DNA of 64,000 nt from Lepus europaeus (taxonomy: Eukaryota > Chordata > Mammalia > Lagomorpha > Leporidae). Below are positions 47,295 to 64,000 of this stretch, piece after piece. The translations under genes were made by a program, and so were the position numbers. The notes beneath the pieces were generated by a model. It worked only from the letters and a program-made list of their open reading frames with translations. It searched no databases and was not told the DNA's origin. The stretch is taken from contig NC_084843.1 of NCBI RefSeq assembly GCF_033115175.1, positions 50,942,474 to 51,006,473 on the forward strand, given 5' to 3'. Numbering within the stretch: position 1 is the stretch's first letter; each line of letters begins with the position of its first letter.

Positions 47295-48464
47295 ATCTCC
47301 AAAAAGGTATACATGTCAGGTTCCATGGAACCTTGGCCATTTGAGCCATATGTATAGTTCACACAAACCACATAATCAATATGCCCACAGTGATACCACA
47401 CACCCACCTTTGGCCCTCAGGCTCTCTCCAAACCAGCAGTGTGTTCAGCCCGGTTCAAAAGCTGCACACCTAGGTCATCATTGATGACCCACCACAGTCA
47501 TAGCACCTAAAACTATCATGATTTCCACTTCCTGAAACTGACCCCTGCCTCCCTTGGTTTCACATCTGCTGGGATGGTTGCAGAGCCCTCCACCAGTCAC
47601 CTGGCTCTGATGTCACCTCTCCATCCCTTCTCAGTGATCTTCCTCTCCCAACTCCTGCATCTCACAATGTCATTCCCCTACTCACACCAAAAAAAAAAAA
47701 AAAAAAAAAAAAAGCCGTCCTTCAATCCAAAAACATCTTGTCCACAGCAACACTTCTATCTCTAAAACAAAAGCAAGCAAGCAACCAACAAACCAACCCA
47801 TCAAAAACACATGCAGTGCCAAGTGACCTTTGTTTTTCCATTCAAAATAGAGCTCTCCAGAATAGGAATACAAAACTTTTTGGAGCACATACAATTTCCA
47901 TCATCTCCTCTTCGGTTCATTTCTCATACTGCCTCTCGAAAATTTCTCCCACAATACAATTTGAGGCTGTCTGTACCTCTCCTGCTCAGAGCACTTAGAA
48001 CAGTGTGCAGGGTTCTTAAGGCCCGACCTCCACCCTGGGTCTCAAATGTTCTGCCTCTGTAACCTAGGAGCAAAACACTGCAAAGACTGAGCACTCATGC
48101 AACACCTAGGGCCGTGACAGACATGGCTTACGTGCACAAAGTACCGAACACCTAAATGCATGTCCTACACTGATTCCACTCCTTATCTCAGCTGTCTAAC
48201 ACATATTTGTAGAGTGTTTAGTGATCACTCTGTGTTAGTCTCACTAGGGGCAGGGCAATGATACACCCATGCTGGGGGCACTTTCATTATCCCCACTTCT
48301 ATTTTACTCTTATTTTCATAAAGACTTAGGAATGGTTTTGAAGTTTCTCTTTAAGAAAATGGTGGAAAGAAGATACAGTGGAGGGCAGCAGAGTTTTTGA
48401 CACTGGGTTGTTTAAAAACCCAGCTTAGATCTCTTTTTCTTTCATAGAATGGTGAATGTTTAAG
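47295..48464. other. Intergenic sequence with (A)n near 47689
   Basis: Pyrimidine-rich, some L2-like phrases, a ~25-nt A run and (AAGC/AACC)n units near 47768. No gene supported. Confidence 0.4.
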
Positions 48465-48793
48465 GGGCTGCGCTGTGGCGCAGTGGGTTAAAGCCTTGGT
48501 CTGCAGCGCTAGCATCCTATATGGGCTCTGGTTCGAGTCCCGGTTGTTCCTCTTCCGATCCAGCTCTCTGCTATGGCCTGGGAAAGCGGAAGATGGCCCA
48601 AGTTCTTGGGCCCCTGCACCCACGTGGGAGACCCGGAAGAAGCTCCTGGCTCCTGGCTTCGAATCAGCTCAGCTCTGGCCGTTGCAGTCATTTGGGGTGT
48701 GAACCAGTGGAATGGAAGACCTCTCTGTCTCTACCTCTCTCTGTAACTCTGTCTTTCAAATAAATAAAATAATTCTTTAAAAAAAAAAAAAAG
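48465..48793 (+). mobile_element. CSINE, + orientation
   Basis: Head GGGGCTGCGCTGTGGCGCAG; flanks AATGTTTAAGGGG and AATATTTAAGGGG. Confidence 0.93.
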
Positions 48794-48803
48794 AATATTT
48801 AAG

Positions 48804-49120
48804 GGGTTGGGGCTGTGGTACAGTGAGTTAAAGCCATAGCCTGCAGTGCCAGCATCCCATATGGGCACCAGTTCTAGTCTCAGCTGCTCCACTTCCCATC
48901 CAGCTCCCTGCTAATGCACTTGGGAAAGCAACAGAGGATGGCCCAGGTCCTAGGGCCCCTGTACACAATGTGGGAGACCCAGAGTAAGCTCTTGGCTCCT
49001 GGATCGGCCTGGCCATTGCGACCATTTAGGGAGTGAATCTCTGGATGGAAGGTCTCCTCTGTCTCTTCTCTCTCTGTAACTCTGCCTTTCAAATAAATAA
49101 ATAAATCTTTTTTAAAAACA
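48804..49120 (+). mobile_element. CSINE, + orientation, tandem to previous
   Basis: Head GGGGTTGGGGCTGTGG; AAATAAATAAATAAATC tail. Confidence 0.9.
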
Positions 49121-49198
49121 AAGAATGTATACAATTTTCTGTTGTGAAAATGTTTGAAAATTTAAAACATTAACATTTTGTCAAATTTTTAATAAATA

Positions 49199-49425
49199 GG
49201 GGCAGTGTTTGGCACAGAAGTTAAAATGCCTGCATTCCACGTGGGAGTCCCTGGGTCCCAGTCCCTGTTCTGCTCTTTCCAATTCCTGCTAATGTATTGT
49301 GGTGGGTCACAGATATGGTTCAAGAACTTGGGCCCCTGCCATCGATGTGGGAGACCCGATTGAGTTCCTGGCTCGCAGATGGGGGATCTCTCTCTCCTCG
49401 CCCCTCCCTCTCAAATAAAACAAAT
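49199..49425 (+). mobile_element. CSINE, old, shortened, + orientation
   Basis: Head GGGGCAGTGTTTGGCACAG; missing the AGTGAACCAG block. Confidence 0.78.
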
Positions 49426-49894
49426 TAAAATTGTTTTCATTATGTAAACATTTAGGTAAAAAATTGTAAGCTCAAAAGTTTTAAAGATGAGTCAAAAAAC
49501 AACCACAGCTATGTATGCATACGCATATAAATTTAGTATCGGAAATTTTTACAGTTTGGTGGACATGAGAGTTTCCCGTTATTTCCTTAGTAAGGTAACC
49601 TAAATATGCTCCTGGAAATCACTCACTTAGAAAAACCTAAGTATACACTACCCCCAAGTATTAGAAGTACTGGCAACTCGATGTAAGTGCAGTATCACTT
49701 GTATGATGAGCTGTTTGAGTGTCATCAAGTTAAACTGTTCGAGACAGGGAGAGAATCACAACAGAACGAACCATCCATTCCCGATGACTAGAAACAGGAG
49801 GACGACGCCTTCCTGGAATGCAAGAGGGCGCCTGCGTTCTGATTCAGTTGGCGCCCGCCCTCCTGCTTTTTTCCCAGCCGCCGTTTCCTCTTTC

Positions 49895-49902
49895 TTTCGC
49901 GC
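49895..49902 (+). promoter_or_regulatory. E2F-type site TTTCGCGC
   Basis: Consensus E2F half-site about 130 bp upstream of the estimated start, placed as in other mammalian CDK1 promoters. Confidence 0.7.
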
Positions 49903-49945
49903 TCTGGCTACCCGGGAAGCCCCTCCCAAGCCCAGCCGGCCTCTG

Positions 49946-49950
49946 ATTGG
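49946..49950 (-). promoter_or_regulatory. Distal inverted CCAAT box (NF-Y)
   Basis: ATTGG within CTGATTGGTG. Confidence 0.8.
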
Positions 49951-49977
49951 TGTCTTTGAAAGTCTACGAGCCATGTG

Positions 49978-49982
49978 ATTGG
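49978..49982 (-). promoter_or_regulatory. Proximal inverted CCAAT box (NF-Y)
   Basis: ATTGG within GTGATTGGTG, 32 bp after the distal box and ~33 bp before the CHR, the spacing typical of NF-Y-dependent G2/M promoters. Confidence 0.85.
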
Positions 49983-49998
49983 TGGGTCTGGGTCCCTT

Positions 49999-50016
49999 TA
50001 GCGCGGTGAGTTTGAA
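49999..50016 (+). promoter_or_regulatory. CDE/CHR cell-cycle repressor element
   Basis: TAGCGCGG (49999-50006), a 4-nt spacer TGAG, then TTTGAA (50011-50016). CDE and CHR at 4-nt spacing bind the DREAM/MuvB complex. Two more hexamers lie nearby: TTTGAA at 49955-49960 and its inverse TTCAAA at 50033-50038. Confidence 0.88.
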
Positions 50017-50029
50017 ACTGCTCGCACTT

Positions 50030-50109
50030 AGTTTCAAAGCTGGCTCTGGCGAGGTGAGCGGAGAGCTTCGCGGACGTGGTTATCTGGCGCCGCGGAGACA
50101 ACAAGCCGG
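50030..50109 (+). other. CDK1: CDK1 exon 1, non-coding (start estimated)
   Basis: The exon ends ...ACAAGCCGG before the donor GTAGGG at 50110. It joins exon 2 at GATCTACC, giving the GCCGG-GATCTACC junction expected for CDK1 mRNA. The 5' end is estimated from promoter layout and is uncertain by tens of bases. Confidence 0.75.
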
Positions 50110-50446
50110 GTAGGGTTGCTGCAGGGCGGCGGGGGCGTCCCCTCTCCAGGGGCCGGCCTGGGGTCTCCCTTGGGCGGCGCGTACGGAGCGAGGGCATGCT
50201 CTCGGGGAGGCTGGGGATCCGGCAAGGGTGCAGGGCCAGGCCCGGGGCTTGGGTTCCCGAGGGTCCGGTTACCTGCGGAGGGCTGGGGCTGCCCTCGGTC
50301 CGCGGGGGTGGCCGACCCCGCTGGAGGCGGCTCCGGGCGGCGATGGGGGCAGAAAGCCAGGCGTTGGGTCGGGCACGCAGAGCGCCCGCCGCCTGGCCGG
50401 CGCAGGCGCAGACGAGGCCCCGCGCCCCGCGCGCTCCGCTCCCGGC

Positions 50447-50466
50447 GGGGGGTGGGGGGGGTGGGG
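50447..50466 (+). other. G-quadruplex motif in CDK1 intron 1
   Basis: G6 T G8 T G4 on the non-template strand, ~420 bp past the start; enough guanines for four G-runs with 1-2 nt loops. Confidence 0.6.
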
Positions 50467-50640
50467 AGCAGCCCGCACCTGCGCCAGGTGCGCGCCACGC
50501 GAGTTCACACACGCAGACCCCCGTGAGCGAGGCGACTGCGTGAACCCGGCCCTCTCGGGCTGGGCCCTGCCCGCGACCCTCGCGCACCCAGCGCTTTGGA
50601 GAACGCTGAGGCACAAGGCTGAAGTTTTAATTTTTTTTTT

Positions 50641-51815
50641 TTAAATTGTGGAGCTGGCAAAAAGCGGAAAGCTGAGAAATGCCGAGCAGATTAACACGTT
50701 TGCATTTTAAGAAGCTCGAGTCGTTTCTTAAAATCCAGTGCCAGTTGGCGCCGTGCGCTTCTTCTATCCTGAGGCCTGGAGGTCTCTGGGTAGGGAGGTG
50801 GAGTGGGGGGGTGACTTGATTTTTTTTTTTTTAACATCTGCAGCTGGTAGTACAGAGCCCCAGGAGACATTCGAAAGGCATTCAGGGCAGCTTCTTTTCT
50901 TTATTATAACTGGGTAATGGTGGGAGAGTAATTGAGCCCAACTTTGAGTTGATTTTTAGCTACTTGTTCAAACGAGTTCAGTTGTGTGCTGTGGGTATGT
51001 TCAATCTGGTCATTTGAGGACAAAGAGAAGCGTCCACTGCCATTTTGTAAAATTATAAATGGCTGAGAGTGGCACTCATGACCACCGGAGTGCAGCTCTG
51101 CTCGTTTAAAATTATTCTTCTCTACCACTTCTTGGGTTGATTTTACTTTGTCAATGAATATGAGCAGTGGAACTTCTTAAGGGATTAGTTGCATAGAGTG
51201 AACTTCATGGTGAGTTTATCTTCAGTGTGTTAGAAAATGTAGTTATGCACAGGGCTTCTGAAGTTGGGCACAGCTAGGGAGGACGTCTTGAACAGCTGTT
51301 AGCTTTTACGATCATTAGAACTGTGGAATCTCATTTTCTTGTATCAGCGCTATTTCCTACTCCTGCAAATATATATATATATGTATGTATATATATATAT
51401 ATATGCTAACTCAGATGTTTGCTGAAAACAAAGGAGAAAGATTGTTATTTGCAAGTGTAAACAGATTTTTTTTTAAAGCTTTAAACAAAACTTAATGGGT
51501 AAATAACCTCACCCCATTTTAGTTCCTTCTTAATGACTTTAAAAAAAAGTTTGTTTTGAAGCATCTTTGTAAAAATACCCAAAAGCTGTACAAATTCAGT
51601 CATTTAACATTTGTTGAAATATGTGTGTGTAATCCCATTATACACTGGTATTACTATAAAAAACATTCTGGTTTTTGTTTGAGAAGAATAAATAAGTTGA
51701 TGTCTGAATTTGTGGATTAATTTGATTGGAAGATTTTAAATAATATCAGCATGGAATATATGCGTTGTTTCTGATGTTTTAGAGCTAAGAAGGATGGGAA
51801 AATTTTTTAATTTTT
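50641..51815 (+). other. CDK1 intron 1, unique part
   Basis: AT-rich intron with two T runs (50631, 50820) and an (AT)n array; no SINE until 51818. Confidence 0.5.
51368..51403. repeat. (AT)n/(GTAT)n simple repeat
   Basis: About 36 bp of alternating AT broken by TGTATGTA; lies in CDK1 intron 1. Confidence 0.9.
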
Positions 51816-51817
51816 TT

Positions 51818-52099
51818 TTTATTTACTTGAAAGACAGTTACAGAGAGAGGTAGAGACAGAGAGGTCTTCCATCCGATGGTTCACTCCCCAGATGGCCGCT
51901 ACAGCTGGAGCTGTGCTGATCTGGAGCAAGGAGCTTCCTCCAGGTCTTCTATGTGGGTGCAGGGGCCCAAGCACTTGAGCCATCCTCCACTACTGCCCTC
52001 TCAGGCCATAGCAGAGAGCTGGATCGGAAGAGGAGCAGCTGGCACTAGAATCAGCGCCCATATGGGATGCTTTAACCCGCTGTGCCACAGTGCCGGCCC
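51818..52099 (-). mobile_element. CSINE, - orientation, CDK1 intron 1
   Basis: Ends CACAGTGCCGGCCCC, about 160 bp upstream of the exon 2 acceptor. The middle is shortened near the head. Confidence 0.9.
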
Positions 52100-52283
52100 C
52101 AAGATGAGAAAGTCTTATTCCAGGACTCTTTTTCTTTACCTTTGTAAATGTTTTAACATAATAACTAATATTTATAGTACTTAACTATACATTGCAGGAA
52201 GCACTATACCTTTGAGTTATTGCCATATAATCAAATCTGTTTTTTCCTCTCATTTTAGGATCTACCATACCTACTGATTAACT

Positions 52284-64000
<11,717 letters not shown>

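Larger units (their letters stand above)
49800..50640 (+). promoter_or_regulatory. CDK1: CDK1 CpG island and promoter
   Basis: GC-rich, CpG-dense DNA covers the promoter, exon 1 and the start of intron 1. The proximal promoter carries cell-cycle control sites listed separately (E2F-type, two inverted CCAAT boxes, CDE and CHR) and no TATA box. This is the arrangement of G2/M genes, repressed in G0/G1 through the DREAM complex at CHR and activated by NF-Y and B-MYB/FOXM1. The site sequences are seen; their use is inferred from the known CDK1 promoter. Confidence 0.9.

Noticed and set aside
49964-50644. Open frames up to 216 residues over the CDK1 CpG island
   Set aside because: Composition-driven shadows over promoter, exon 1 and intron 1; low-complexity Pro/Arg/Gly translations.

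Overview
This window is mammalian genomic DNA. About 65 copies or fragments of one tRNA-derived SINE family (GGGGCYGGCGCYGTGG head, CT-rich 3' part, AAATAAATAAATCTT or oligo-A tail) fill it. That family is the lagomorph C-repeat (CSINE), so the source is most likely a rabbit or close relative. This is inference from repeat content; no species-specific gene sequence proves it.

Two protein-coding genes can be supported, transcribed divergently about 49.5 kb apart. At the left edge a CpG island (about 1-760) holds a minus-strand first coding exon of 19 codons (386 to 330) ending in a consensus donor; position and reading point to an alternative first exon of ANK3 (ankyrin-G). At the right, a second CpG island (about 49.8-50.6 kb) is the CDK1 promoter, with an E2F-type site, two inverted CCAAT boxes 32 bp apart and a CDE/CHR pair. 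CDK1 runs on the plus strand: non-coding exon 1 (to 50109), then coding exons 52284-52320, 57464-57620, 59317-59440, 62148-62318, 63648-63811 and 63926 to the window end. These encode residues 1-242 of about 297, with every kinase and regulatory motif expected of CDK1 up to that point.

The ~49 kb between the two promoters has no supportable protein-coding gene. It holds CSINEs (many nested, with clear target-site duplications), two L1 3' ends, L2, MIR and MER5-like relics, several LTRs (an MLT2/ERVL-like solo LTR, two MaLR-type LTRs, a compact LTR with CCAAT, TATA and AATAAA, and an LTR-like insertion inside a MIR), a nearly intact retroposed U6 snRNA copy, and a split ~130-bp palindromic DNA-transposon relic seen at five places. 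A SINE-free stretch at 19.6-21.28 kb is rich in homeodomain-type TAAT/ATTA cores and is the best candidate here for a conserved regulatory element.

No prokaryotic feature, CRISPR array or novel multi-gene system is visible. Almost all the open frames between the genes are SINE-derived or GC-rich shadows. The observations most worth checking are the perfect (G4T)n quadruplex next to the ANK3-like first exon, the TAAT-rich island, the layered CDK1 promoter, the in-frame skippable CDK1 exon 5 and the serial insertion sites.
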